Source of the DNA: Diphasiastrum complanatum
Lineage: Eukaryota > Streptophyta > Lycopodiopsida > Lycopodiales > Lycopodiaceae
Reading direction: 5' to 3'
NCBI GenBank assembly: GCA_029204225.1
Contig: CM055092.1
Span: forward strand, 25,761,803 to 25,825,802
Length of the DNA stretch: 64,000 nt
Below are positions 43,854-56,279 of this stretch, piece by piece. Within the stretch, counting starts at the first letter, position 1; each line of letters starts with the position of its first letter. The position numbers were made by a program, and so were the translations under genes. Below the pieces are notes generated by a model. The model saw only the letters and a list, made by a program, of their open reading frames with translations. It made no database searches and had not been told where the DNA came from.

Positions 43854-46490
43854 CCCCAACATTCATAAGTTGAATGCCTCTTTTTTGGCAATGCAGACAC
43901 AATATGTTGGGATTGAACCAACGTTTATCTTTTGTATGTCCACCTTTCTTGTGGTGAGAGCAAATTTGGGAGCTCTTGTTGCTACCCTTTTGGGATTGCT
44001 TCTCCAACTCCCTTTTTGGCATGTATGCCAGTGATTGTGGGATGTGAATAGAGGGTAAAAAGTGTATGAGAAGTAGTTATTTATTTGATATGTTTGATTT
44101 GAGTTGTAGCAAAAGTTTGAAATAAAGCTAAGAATAAATTGAGCATACATCTCGATTAGAATGACATGAATGCAATACTATATAAAAACAAGCCCAAGGG
44201 AGTCTTCCTACGTTTTCATAAATGTACTGTGACAAGCGACAAGAATGTTCTGTTCCTTGCTACATAGGACCAAGCCACCACTTGACAAAAAGTTCATCAT
44301 ATGGTGTATGTTGATAGCTCTACTTTAGATACTATGTAAATCTTGTCAATCACAAAAAGTTCATCATACGATGTATGTTGATACCTCTACTTTAGATATT
44401 ATGTAAATCTTTCAATCACAATTTTCATCGGCTACAATTTTGGGCTATAATCTTATGGCTTGGGTCTCTAAATCACAACTTTCATAATATTAACTTCTCA
44501 ATTTGCCCTAAAATTGATTATTTCAGGTATTGGAAAATGTAAATGGCATAACTTAAAATCACTCGCAACTTTTACAATGCATCAAGAATCTATAGAACAT
44601 AATAAAACAAAAATGATCAAAAGAATGTGCACGCAAATAGAACAAGAGTAGCTACTGTTATTGTAGATCAAAGAGGACATACAATGAACAACGAGGTTTT
44701 GAGCCCTTTTCTATTGTTAATTGGTGTCTTTCTTGATGTCATAAAAAACTCTTTCATATTATTAGATATTAATCAGCTAGATCTCGTGGACTAATCAGTA
44801 ATCTATGACCTATTTTTTTTGTAAATCAAGTTGTAAGATGATGTCCATTTTTCCTTTGATTTAATTATTGATAATTGTCAAAGATAGTTGATTCAATTTG
44901 ATGGTCGTAAATTGTTGGCAATTGGCAATCATTATGTTGATTTGAGTGTCATGGATGATTGAAATTTTATTGATGAGTTCAACATATGTCAAGGCTTGCA
45001 TCAAGTTCTCAATACTCCTTGTTAATGTAAATTGAACCATCATTCAATCATCAAGTTTGAAACTTTCTTGCATTAAAAAACGCTTCTTCCTTGGCAATGA
45101 TTTCGTAAGAATATGGGCACACATCGATTGTGTTTTGTGAGACAACTAGTTAGAGTTATTGAAGCCTATCAATAATGGCAATGCATTGTTTGAAGTTTAT
45201 TTACCATCACAACATAGTTCCAACTATGTGGTTCCTTTCATGTATCTAACTTGAATCCTTTTTACAACTTTCCAATGAGTTGCTCCCAAATTCGATAGAA
45301 ATTGGACAAACCATTGCATACATTGATTAACACAGCAGTGAACTATATGAAATTTTTTCCATTTTAGCTTGTTTTCCTTAATGTTTAGAACTGATGTCTC
45401 TAGAAATTTCAAGTGTAGTTATAGGCTATATAAGCATGCCAAGCTTTGACGGAGGATTGATTCTAGGAAAGGCACTTCCAAGAGGATTCTAAGCCATGGA
45501 ACATGTTATGAGTTATTTATCATCCTTAAGTATCATCATCTATGATATGGTCACATATTTCTATAAAAGCTCAAAGATGGTTGAAGTCCTAGGCTCAGAG
45601 GTATAGAGTTTATGGATGAGGGGAAGTCAAATAACTATTCCTATAGGGTTTTAGGTACTGCAAATTGATTCACGATGGTGGCACAAAGGAACAAAAAATG
45701 TGTAGAAATTAAGTGATTGCAAATCTTAGCAAGCCTCTCCTTTTTAATAGTATTTAACATGCACAATTTTCCAAGGGCACAACTGGGTGACTAGCAACTC
45801 CATATATAACATTCTCACATCTAGTCATGTACCTGTCACTCTTGTGGTTGAATAATTTCACTCAAAGAAGCCTTGAAACTTTTGCCATTATTGAGTGACT
45901 CAATCACAAATGCCAAAAAAGACAATCATGATTTAATGTTACCCACACCTCAAGCACCAAAAAGCCTAGCCACATAACCAAAGATTTCAGGGATGAGGCA
46001 AACATGTCTTGCCTCCATGGAAGTTGTCTATAGTGTAACACAAGGAAATTATACATGAGCAAAATATTACCTATTTTTAGATTGACAGAAAGCATAATGT
46101 ATTATTTTTTGAGAGATATGAGAAAAAATTCACGTGCGATAATACATGGCAAACGTTTACTTTGCAAAAAATCACAACCATTTCATTTCATGATCTGAAT
46201 CTAATAAATGCATGTGTATATTCTCTTTCATAATTGTCATGTGAGATGAAGCCATATGTAATCCAATACGCAATGGGAGCCCGCCATTCTCCCTAGCTTA
46301 AACTCCCAAAAAACTAGGGGCCGAGCCTAAAAATTATTTAGTCATGGCCAGAGCGTCTGAACTTTTTTGGCAATCTTTAGGGGCACCTTCCATAATACCT
46401 AAAGAAAGTAAACAATGGTGTGACTGAGTGAAATATCATTGCACATCACGAAAAGGGAAAAACACCCCATCCAAAATTAAAAATTCCAAA
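43854..46490. other. Gene-free stretch
   Basis: No supported gene. A local direct repeat (AAAAAGTTCATCATA-GGTGTATGTTGATA, about 44286 and 44347, some 61 bp apart) is visible. Otherwise AT-rich unique-looking sequence. Confidence 0.4.
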
Positions 46491-46499
46491 AGCTCATGT

Positions 46500-46705
46500 G
46501 GCCAGCGTTAGAGCGCCTTTCCATGTTCACCCCCTCACCCGGGCAGAGTGACACAAGGCAACAACATGAGTTGTTCAACCAGTGAGAGGGTTTGCAAGTA
46601 TTCCAAAAATCAGCTCTCAAAAAGAAAGAACGGGTTCTCTCAAGATGAGGTAGGGTGACACAGGCACGAGGGGGTGAGCATGGAAAGGCCCTCTTAGAGG
46701 AATGG
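46500..46705. mobile_element. MITE-like foldback, about 200 bp
   Basis: The left arm (about 46508-46538, GCGCCTTTCCATGTTCACCCCCTC) is matched by the reverse complement of the right arm (about 46665-46700, GGGCCTTTCCATGCTCACCCCCTC). A second internal pair (GTGACACAAGGC / GGTGACACAGGC) lies inside. No coding content. It is probably a small inverted-repeat element, although no flanking duplication was identified. Confidence 0.5.
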
Positions 46706-46734
46706 CTAGTGACTTACTCCCTATGCCTTAGGTG

Positions 46735-47533
46735 TGAACATTATCTATTTCGTATTTTGGAAGGAGCCGGGCATAGGCCATTATGCCCGGTAATGATTTT
46801 CAAAAAATATTGTGCGAGGCTCGAGGGGCTGAGCCTAGATTTTTTTGGAAAGCCGAACCGGGCAAAATGGCCTATGCCCGGGGGCCTTCCATTGCATAAT
46901 GGATACCTGGGATTTTTTCACATGACATAATGGGCACTTTGACTTTGACTGACCATTGAAAATGCACCACATGGTAGTTGTACGGACGCCGTACAGATGG
47001 GCACAAAAAGACAGAAAAAAAGAAGAAGCAAAATTTGCCTTTGAAAAAAACACATACATTTTCTGCTTTTTAATTTGTCTGAAAATGGGCATAATATTCA
47101 ACACGTATCCATTACGTTTTATGGAAGGAGCCGGGCATAGGCCATTATGCCCGGTAAGGATTTCCAAAAAAAATTGCGCGAGGCCCGGAGGGGCCGAGCC
47201 TAGGTTTTTTTGGAAAGCCGAACCGCACAAAATTGCCTGTGCCTGGCCGCCTTCCATTGCGTAATGGATACCTGGGGATTTTTCCCATGGCATAATGGGC
47301 AGTTTGATTTTGACTGACCATTGAAAATGATTTTTTAACATGGCATAATAGGCAGTTTGACTTTGATTGACCATTGAAAATGCACCACGTGGAAGTTGTA
47401 CGAATGTCGTACGGATGGGCACAGACATGTAGAAAAAGAAAAGGAGAATCTGCCTTTGAAAAAAATGCATACATTTCATGCTTTTTAATTTGTCTGAAAA
47501 TGGGCATAATATTCAGCAGGTATCCATTTCTTA
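46735..47533. repeat. Tandem GC-rich foldback repeat, unit about 365 bp
   Basis: Two adjacent copies begin with GGAAGGAGCCGGGCATAGGCC at about 46760 and 47125; a third, truncated start is near 47500. Each copy contains a long inverted repeat: CCGGGCATAGGCCATT-TGCCCGG on the left, complemented by CCGGGCAAAATGGCCTATGCCCGG in copy 1 and worn in copy 2. Outer arms are GTATCCATTACG / CG-AATGGATACC. Copy 2 also has a roughly 60-bp internal duplication around TTTGACTTTGA-TGACCATTGAAAATG. Open frames here on both strands come from the repeat and are not called as genes. Confidence 0.7.
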
Positions 47534-47675
47534 AACATCAAATGATCATAGAACGAAACGTAGCAGCATAAAAGAGCTAGAAAGATGGTGCAAGGAGGGA
47601 AAATGAAGCTACGTAATGCCTTGTGCTCAGGTGTCCTTTGTATTTTGAGACCACCTCCAGGAGCATAATGTCCAT

Positions 47676-47800
47676 CCAATTTTCTCTCTCCTAAGAATCT
47701 GTCATTCTCTTTCCTCTCTCCGGTGGAATTCACTTTTTTTCTCCTCTCTCCGGTGCAATGCACGTTCTCTTTCCTCTCTCCGGTGAAATGTGCATGTGCT
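47676..47800. repeat. 30-bp minisatellite, about four units
   Basis: TTCCTCTCTCCGGTG or close variants begin at about 47681 (degenerate), 47711, 47741 and 47771, an exact 30-bp spacing. Because 30 is a multiple of 3, the minus-strand frame at 47485-47925 shows a 10-residue repeat around TGERKEN. Confidence 0.75.
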
Positions 47801-48303
47801 ATGTGGCAGCCCGTCATTGGAAGGCCCTCAGGCAGGGCCTTCCCCCCACAAAAGATAGCTTGAGTTTGTGACATCAATCTGATCAATGCATGTTTCCAGT
47901 GCAGGCATGAGACTTGTTGATACACATATGTTGCTATTTACAAGATCGGACGTCACAAATTCAAGACTATACTACACCCGGCTACAAGCACTCTGTCACA
48001 AAGGAGAAGTGCATATTGCTCTACCATGCCCTTTTGAATAATATCATGTTATAAATGTAGCAGTGATTGACTGTCTGTCCAATAATTGCTCAGAAAACCG
48101 ATTCCAACAACCAGGTTCTGCCTCTTCCACAAACACGATGTGCTAGTAGCTACACGGTCGGATGAAGGTTGAGTATACACTACCATACGGTTCTTTAATT
48201 CCTCTGAAATAGGCAGAAAAATTTAATGACAAAGGGAAACAGCAAGGTCACAGGTGAGTAAAGCGACTCAATTCTGCATTGTTGCGTTAGGACACAGAAT
48301 GCC
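47801..48303. other. 3' flank of the NPH3-like gene
   Basis: No gene seen. Downstream side of the minus-strand gene; a clear AATAAA signal was not found within the first 150 bp or so. Confidence 0.4.
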
Positions 48304-50932
48304 TCAAGTTTCGGGGTTCTTGTGATGTTCTGCACGATTAGGAGACGCGATGTCTGCCTTTGCAGAAGCTCTGTGATCATCTTTGTGATGCGAATGATGA
48401 AGATGAGTAAGCTGGCCTAATTTTTTAAATCCAGTTATCCAAGCTGAAAAAATCTTATGCTTGGAAAAGTGGTGCATTTCTTCATGAAAGCGACTCTGGT
48501 GACTTCGAACCTCAGAAACTTCTTGCTTTAGATTGTGCATTTCCAATCGCATTAGTTTCATCTCTTCATTTACCTTGGCCAAGCCCTCCGAATGAGGGTT
48601 AGGATCAAGAGAGTTTTGAAACAGGCCGACTTCCTTCAAATTTTCATCTGATTCAAGAAACTCTTCAGGCTTCTTTCCTGCCAATGCATTCCTCACCTTC
48701 ATATGATCTGAGTATAGAACTTCAACCACTGCTCGTAGTGGAAGGCGTTCATTTTGAGAAGCATGCACGCATGCCTGAAGTGAGAGCTTTTGACAGTCCA
48801 TAATTCTGCATATCTTTATTCTTTCATGTTCTGTTAAACTTGGATGGGTCTGAAATCACAAAGCCACTAGAAGTCGTTAGTCGATACTCTAGAGGTTAGT
48901 ACAAAACTCTGTAGAAAAGTAGCCCAATCCACATGTCTGCTTACAATTAAAGACTAGGCTTGCATCAGAATATGTTCTACATGAAGAAATGCTGCCTAAT
49001 AAGCTGAGGAATATACCTTCAGGAAGATGTCTATAGCGCGGTAGAGACCATCGTGAGAAAGGCGGGAGCCATCTGGTATTAGTTCTGCCAATCTTTCAAA
49101 TTTTGATAAGGATAGATTCCTGTCCCTTGCTATTTCTGATAGGTAGTTGTCTAAGAGTTTGGCCACTTTTAACTTAGCTGCCTGCCTTGCTTTGAAGGTC
49201 CTTGGCGAATCATCCAAGCCCAGCGATGGTGAAGAGTTCGAATGATAACTTTGTTCTTTGATTAAAAAATACTCTACGAGCCGCTGAACAAGCTCCACGT
49301 CAAACAAAGTTTCATACTCACTACAGAATGAAGGTATGAGCAGGTCATCGAGTGTTGCATGATCAAGTTGCGATCCAACTCTTTTTTCTAGGTCCGCTTT
49401 ACAACCTGCATCAGCATCCAGCATATTCGCAATTTTTATCAAGTGAATTAGGAACTTGCTAGCAATTGCATTGTCCTCGCGAGGAAGTATTCTTACAATG
49501 TGCTCAAACACTAGCGCTAAGTCTTGACGATGTAAAGTAGAGAAACCTTTTACAACTGAATCACTTATTCCTGAGCCAGATACCGATCTTTCTTCGTCCT
49601 CTTCAGGGTAATGCATAACAATTTCATACTCTGTTGCCACCGCAGGCAACCATTTTAGAGAATAATGTACGATCACGGATCCAATTGAATCAGGTCTCAT
49701 TCCCTTCGCCGAGAGGGCAGCTATTACTTTGGTAAAGTGACTTATCTTGAGGGACACCACATCGTCAAACCACCAGTCTTGCGCGATGTCGGTTGCAACA
49801 CCGAAATCTCTTGTATCATTGGCAAAGGAAGGACGATTCTTGGTCTCTAAGGTTATTTGGTTACCGGGAGATCTTACACCTCGGGGATCTGTACAAGCTT
49901 TCCAAGCGATTGATTCACAACATCTCTGAACAATCTTCAGATCTTCAGCCCAAGGAGAAAGGCGTTCACAGCTTTTTAGTACTGATATGGATCTTTTCCA
50001 AGACTGAAGAACAACATTGTTTATGAACGTTTCTGCTTTTGAGATCAGGTTTCCTTCTTCAAGACCATCAGACATTTCAAGGTAATCCGCCATGCATCTC
50101 ACTGCAGCGACATTTGAAGCACTCAGATCTACAGGCATTCCATAACAAAATCGAGAAGCCAACTCAAAAGCTTCTGCGCCGCCAGGCATATGAGCAAGTA
50201 CAATTTGAGTCTTCTCCGCATCACGTGACTCAAACACAAGCCGATTGATACGGCCACTTCTGGAGAGCAATGGAAACTGCACAATCTCAAAAGTTTGTCA
50301 GAACATTACAAGTCCAATAGATATAGTTTCATCCTTGACCAGAAAGTAGCAGCTAGTTTTGATTACTGATCAACGTACGCAGAATCCCCAACTATATTTG
50401 AGCAGTCTTAAGTGGTTTTCTTTTCTTGCACATATCACCATAAAGCGTACTCTACAACGAACCTCGTGGAGATGAAAATTTAACCCGCCAGCCTCCACAA
50501 TCAGGTCACTTTGTAGCTCGGTGGCAACAAACCTACAAGGAGGGTATGCTAAGTTTCATAATTATCAATACAATGCAGCTAAACCTCACCGAACTGTTAT
50601 ATCATGCCAAAAGCTTATATAATGATGAAGCGAAATGGTTCAATATTACTTGTATGTAACGGAGATGTACAAAGGACGGAAAATTATCCAGAAAATCAGG
50701 CTATTTCATGGAAGACGTGCGAATAAAATTTAAACCTTTTGCATCTCTCATACATTCCTGAATCCTGACCAGAACGCTCAGGAATTTGTACAGTCCGTAT
50801 AAGTACTTACCAAGCCTCTCCTTTCCTTTGGAAGCCGTCGATTTTCGTACCCGCCTTGACAGGACTCATAATGAACGTAGCATTGTCATTGACGTCGATA
50901 TCTACGTATATTGGTTCCTTCAAACCATCCAT
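48304..50932 (-). CDS. NPH3/RPT2-like (BTB-NPH3) protein, four exons
   Basis: Probable substrate adaptor for a CUL3 ubiquitin ligase in plasma-membrane signalling such as phototropism or auxin transport; the precise role is unknown. Exons: 50932-50811, 50532-50463, 50276-49017, 48849-48304, all with GT-AG introns (278, 186 and 167 bp), giving 665 residues, normal for the family. The ATG at 50932 has an in-frame TGA upstream. Exon 1 ends in a split Trp codon, giving GEAW-FVATELQSDLIVE. The BTB core is about 42-160 (HLHEFPLLSRSGRINRLV); a conserved AWKACTDPRGVR block follows near 188. The NPH3 domain begins at DWWFDD near 231 and includes GLYRAIDIFLK-THPSLTEHERIKICR across the last intron and the LPLRAVVEVL block near 520. 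A coiled coil lies at about 573-612, with a basic His-rich tail after it. All intron phases keep the frame, and there are no stops, so it is probably functional. Confidence 0.95.
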
Positions 50933-52090
50933 CGCTCGCAAGTAGAACTCTGTCGCAATGGCCAGTGATCAGGATTAAGGATCTATAATTTCATTGCTCT
51001 ACAAGCTCAGCAATCTTATGCAGCAGATTGAAGGAGAACTTTCCGTGTAATCGGGAAACATCAACACAAAAATGAAAGCCTCCAGAAGCTTAAATATTAT
51101 AAGTTATAACTCTACGCTTAAAAAAAATATGCATCTAAACAAACAGAGCTTCATCGTCATCAAGATATGTTGAGGAATCTGACTTCAGACTGCCACGCAC
51201 AAAGTAAAGGATCACTGTGATGAGATGTACAGAGTGTAGACTATGAAAACCGCAGCATGCACTCCATTGTAGAACGTCTTTGGTAGTGATGTATCAATAC
51301 ACGCATATATCATCTGGGCAGCTCTATTCTCACCTGCAGAAGTAGCTGTCCTATTGGAAATTAGGTCATGTGGCATTGTGTGCCTGTTTGGCATCTAGGG
51401 TGGATTTGCTGGTCCAATTTTTGGCTTGAATTTCCAAAAGAAATAAAGTATGTCTCTTAGCTAAGGGTAGTTTTAAGATATAATGCCCCACAAATGCAGT
51501 TTATTGCAAGGTTATATGGCCAACAAATCCCTTGACTGGCCCCTAAGCGGCACCCAAAGTTGCCACCGCACATACGATGTACGGCCATGTTTGGTGATGA
51601 TCCTTGCAAACAAAAATAAGAAGCTTACTCGTGCTTATTGAAATTTTTGTTGGCCAACAAGTATATCCACCCTAAATATCTGAAAACCATACAATTCAAT
51701 TCGCTTGAGTTTATTAAATAAAAAGTAAGCAATCCCGTTGTGGTGTGGTGTTTGTAGCATGCATGGGTCTAGATTGCTCACCCATGTTACATTCATTAGT
51801 ACCACATGCACACATTAAAATGCGCAAATTGGAAGCTTATTTCATCACCTAAAGTGGAACTTCACATGATAAGGAATATAGCAATTTAAATGTATGATAT
51901 AATGTTCTGAATCAAAATTTGTTCGTTTTGAAATAAAACAAATATTCTATTTTTTTCATAAGTTTCAAAAGGCATATAAAGAATTCAGCGTAGTGGGTTT
52001 AGTAATAGCAAAACAGAATGATAGTCGGCCCACAAATTTTTCAAAAGGACTAGAGGCATCTTAGCTTAAGTACTCCTGTGATAGGCTTAA
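50933..52090. other. 5' flank of the NPH3-like gene
   Basis: The presumed promoter and 5' untranslated region lie here (gene on the minus strand). No coding region and no clear TATA box were identified. The segment ends at the copia LTR starting near 52091. Confidence 0.45.
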
Positions 52091-54985
52091 TTGAAGAAAT
52101 TGAGAGTTTCTATCTTTCAAAGCCTTAGCATTTTTCTTAGTTTTTCCTTTGCAATTTTTTTTTCCTGACTGTTGCATTTTGAACTATGTTTTGCACAGTC
52201 TGTTTTTTTGAACTGTTTTGTCGCACAATTCGCATTTTTTAGTCATGAGAAAAAAATTCTAGGACTAAGTCAAAACACTTAGAAAATGATTCTGGCCAAC
52301 TCTCCCAACACTGTCGCATTTTTCCCATTTCTCCGAAAAAGGCGACACAATGTCTCCAAATGCCTTAGAAAAATTTTTAGGCCAACCGTCGCATTTTCGC
52401 CTTTCGGGAAAAAGCAACACTGTCGCACATACGCCTTCCGGATAAAAGCGAAGGTGCCCTTGAAAAAGCGACATTGCCCTTAAAATCGCGAAAGTGTCTT
52501 TTTTGGCAAAATGCGAAGGTTTGCAGCGTGAAAGCACTGTGCAACGGGCAGAAGGCAGCTAATGCACGGAGGACAGAGACAAGAAACTAGAATAAGTTCT
52601 GACGAACATAAATTAATAGCTACAACCAACTACCTGCAGAACAGGAAAGGTAGATCCAGTGTTGCACATACCATGCCACACGAGGTTTGGTGGGGCAACA
52701 AACCAAGTCTGACACATGTGCATTTTTGGATGTGTTGTATACGCCCACATTTCAGATCAGAAAAGAAAGAAGTTGGATAAAAAGGTGGAGCATGGATTCC
52801 TCGTAGGACAAGATGACCATTCATCATACTACAGGATCTACATGCTTGACAACAAACAGATCAAGACTGTCAGAGACGCCAAATTTGATGAGTCAAAGAC
52901 AATGGCTGACGGAGATCCAATTGGCTACAAAATATTGACCAGAGGCTACTATGACCTGCCAACATCTATGGAGGGAGCGGACCCTGAGGATCCGGAACAA
53001 GATGTTCAAATTCCAGATGGACAGAGTGATTGTTCAGATGACGAGCATCAAGGCACATATCCTGTATCCAGGACACCTGCTACTCACCACAATTCAGCAG
53101 TCAACAAAGACAAGAAACTTGACAAAGGCCAGACCATCGATCTGTGACTGCAGACTCTCCAAGAAGATCCACGAGGGAAAGAGGATCACCTGTCAGATTT
53201 GTACCTGATAGCTTAGCCTCTATATCAGAGGAGTTCTGTGGATTTGGAGGAGAACCTCAAACATATGAGAAAGCTATCAGCTATCTAGATAAGGACAAGT
53301 GAATTAAAGCGATGGAAGACAAGATGAATTCCATGGAGCAGAACAATGTTTGGAGTCTGGAGCCATTACCAGCAGACAAGAAGACTGTAAAGTGCAAATG
53401 GATTTTCAAATACAATTATGGACCTGATGGCAACGTATCAAAATACAAGGCCAGATTGGTGGTGAAAGGTTTCTCTCAGAAGTATGGTATTGACTATACT
53501 GAAACCTTTTCTCCAGTCATAAAGCATTTGTCCTTACGCCTACTTTTTTTATATGCAGCAGCGTATAATCTCAAGATCCACATAGTGGATGAAAAGATCA
53601 CCTTCCTACACGACGAGTTGAACGAAAAGGTCTATATGAACCAACCACCAAGATTCATTTGCTCACGCTTTGCAAACTACGCTTGCCGAATGCAAAGAAG
53701 CATATACGGACTGAAACAGTCTACTAGGCAGTGGTATAAGAAGAAGGATCACACTCTTAGATCCTTATGATTTCAACCATTGATGGCCGACTACAATGTC
53801 TATACAAAGATCACAGATGAAAAAATCATAATCATAGTAGTCTACGTGGATGACACTTTGATCTTGTCCTGAAGTGATGAGCCAATTACTTAGGTGAAGC
53901 ATGATATTTCATAGCATCTTGAAATATCAGACCTAGGGAAAGCAAGATGCTACCTAGGATTGTAGATTGATAGAGATCTTTATGAAGAGAAGCTGTATCT
54001 TCACCAGTCAAAATACATCCAAAAAATCAGTGATGATTTTCAAATGACAGACTGCAAAGGAGCTAATATGTCGGTGATAGATGGAACAATTCTAACTAAG
54101 CAAGACTGCCCGTAGAATGCAGAAGAGCAAAAAGCCATGCAGAACGTGCCCTACAAGAAGTTAATTGGATCAGTCATGTACTTGGCAGATAATACACGCG
54201 TTGACATGGCTTATGTAGTTTTCAGAATGAGCCAGTTTAATATCAATCCAGGTCCTACACACTGGAAGATAGCCAAGAGAATTATGCAATACCTTCAAAA
54301 GATGAAGGATTATGGGCTGTGTTTCTCTTAGCATGAAGGATTCCAGATCAAATCCTACAACGATGCAAGCTGGGCATCCCTGAAAGATGACTGCAAGAGA
54401 ATAGCAACTGGTGCAGCTGTGATATGGATTAGCAGACAGCAGACCGTAACTGCGCAATCATCTTACGAAGTAGAGTATGTTGTAGCAGCCAAGATGGCGA
54501 ACGAGCTTACATGGCTCAAGCAGTTCCTTGATAGACTGGGAGAGAACTCCAATGAGACGCTGCTACTATTCATGGATAACACATCTGCCATTCATCTGAC
54601 GAAGGATCCAGTGTTTCATTCCAGGGCAAAACACATTGCTATCAGATATCATCTAATAAGGGATATGGTTGAGAAAGACAGTGAAGATTGAGTTTGTTCT
54701 AACGAAGCAGATGGTGGCTGATATTTTCACAAAGCCTCTTGATAAGATAAATTTTGAAAAACAACGTGCAAGCCTAGGAATAAAAAAAATACCAACTTTG
54801 AGAGGGAGCTAAAAAAATTGAGAGTTTATATCTTTCAAAGCCTTAGCATTTTTCTTAGTTTTTCCTTTGCAATTTGTTTTCCCTGACTGTTGCAGTTTAA
54901 ACTATGTTTCGCATAGTCTGCTTTTTTGAACTGTTTTGTTGCGCAGTTCGCATTTTTGGGTCATGAGAAAAATTCTAGGACTAAA
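52091..54985 (+). mobile_element. Degenerate copia element with both partial LTRs
   Basis: The 5' LTR part (52091-52270) and 3' LTR part (about 54812-54985) share AATTGAGAGTTT, CTTTCAAAGCCTTAGCATTT, CCTGACTGTTGCA and TCATGAGAAAAA-TTCTAGGACTAA blocks. A purine tract (GAGAGGGAGC, about 54799) precedes the 3' LTR. Between them lie integrase end, reverse transcriptase and RNase H, but gag, protease and the integrase core are absent, so the element is deleted as well as mutated. It is the plus-strand relative of the fragments in composites A and B. Confidence 0.75.
52562..54780 (+). pseudogene. Copia integrase end, reverse transcriptase and RNase H
   Basis: Blocks in order: MPHEVWWGNKPSLTHVHFW and FGCVVYAHISDQKRKKLDKK (integrase end, 52670-52790); WIFKYNYGPDGNVSKYKARL, KGFSQKYGIDYTETFSPVIK (53400-53530); IYGLKQSTRQWYKK (53700-53745); VVYVDDTLILS active site near 53838; DNTRVDMAYVVFRMSQFN (54187); RNase H with SYNDASWASLKDD (54355), ANELTWLKQFLDRLGE (54500), FMDNTSAIHLTKD (54570); end at ADIFTKPLDKINFEKQ (54717). 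Several stops and frameshifts, including one in the middle of RNase H's end. All catalytic blocks are still readable, making it a useful reference for the internally deleted copies. Confidence 0.85.
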
Positions 54986-56270
54986 TGTGATGTGTATGAC
55001 CTGCAAATGTTAGTGTCACCAAGATTGCAATTTTACCTTTGAGAGCCTAGTACCCTGGTCCAATATTTGCCATAGATTCCTATACTATTTTGAACCAACA
55101 GGACATACTGATGAGGCCTAAATCCTATTCTATTCATAAATGTCAAGTATTCCAAAAATAGTACAAATGGGGTTTACTACCTTTGTGACATTAGTGTTTC
55201 AAAGGTCATTTTGACCAAATGGGATTAGATTATGAGTCATCTGTTTTGGCCACTAGGCAACATAGAAATGAACTTATGGCTTCTAATCTAGAGCTAAATG
55301 GATGAGTTCGAGCGAAACGTGTTGAGAAACTTAGGTTAGAAAGCTGCATTAGGAAAGCTAGGTACGAAAGAAGTATGGTTGACTGCATGCATGTTCAGAG
55401 GAGTTTGAATTTGGAAATGTCACTACATATGGATCTACACACATGTTAGAAGCCAGTGGAATCAATTTTTGACAATATCCATGTGTTGTTTTATCATAGG
55501 GGATACAAAATGAAATAATATACACAAAATTGGTGACTTCACAATCAAAACAAAGGTCAGACAAAATTGACTTCTAAAGCCTGTTTTTGTTAACTATTAT
55601 CCGAGTCAGTAGTCAATAGTAAAACAAATAGTATGACTATAAACCGATCACTTTTAAGATGTATGAAAATAGATAGAAATTGTATTCTTGACCCATTGAA
55701 AAAGATGATTCTTCTCCATCCCTATATTTTTCTAAACTATAAACTCCTTAACCACTATCAAGTATAGAGTAGAAAAATGAATCAAAAATTTTTTATCTTC
55801 AACAAAATGTTCAATGTACAACCAAATGGTAGTGGCTCTAAGTTGGCCCAAAAAACTATCTTGAATAATTTGTGCTCAAAGCTAGCATCATGGTTGAAAT
55901 TGACTTTTTAGATCCTAGTACCTTGGTGTAATAGGTTGCTATAACCATTTTGAACTCGCAGGACCAATTGTTTGACCTATTTTGTTTAACAAATGTTAAA
56001 TATATTAGAAAGACTACAAATAGCAATATGACATACTTTGTGACATTTTGATTGCATGATTCATTCTAATGAAAATTTGTCTTGTTTTAACAACTAGATA
56101 ATATTAAAATGAATCTACGGGTACTATTTGAAATTGTTGTGCTAGAGATACGGGTAGCCACAATAAGAAAGTTATTGGACAAGAAAGAATTGTGGTGAAT
56201 TGTATTCATGCTCAAAGATATGTGATCATCGACATGATTTCATGCTACTTCTAGGCGCTATATGCTAATA
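54986..56270. repeat. Diverged direct repeat of about 885 bp spacing
   Basis: GCCTAGTACCCTGGT near 55026 recurs as TCCTAGTACCTTGGT near 55914. After each come a CTATA-CATTTTGAAC block, a CAGGAC block, TACAAAT and CTTTGTGACATT in the same order. The first copy then has ATGAACTTATGG, the second ATGAATCTACGG. No coding region is supported. Confidence 0.5.
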
Positions 56271-56279
56271 TTACACCTA

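Noticed and set aside
46835-47925. Minus-strand frames of 214, 120 and 146 codons
   Set aside because: They arise from the tandem foldback and the 30-bp minisatellite; both strands are open there and no domain is recognisable. The TGERK repeat only superficially resembles zinc-finger linkers, with no C2H2 fingers.
50276-50282. A GTG (50282-50280) as start of the large exon of the NPH3-like gene
   Set aside because: TTGTGCAG before TTTCCATTG is a splice acceptor. Upstream exons at 50463-50532 and 50811-50932 supply the expected BTB start in frame.
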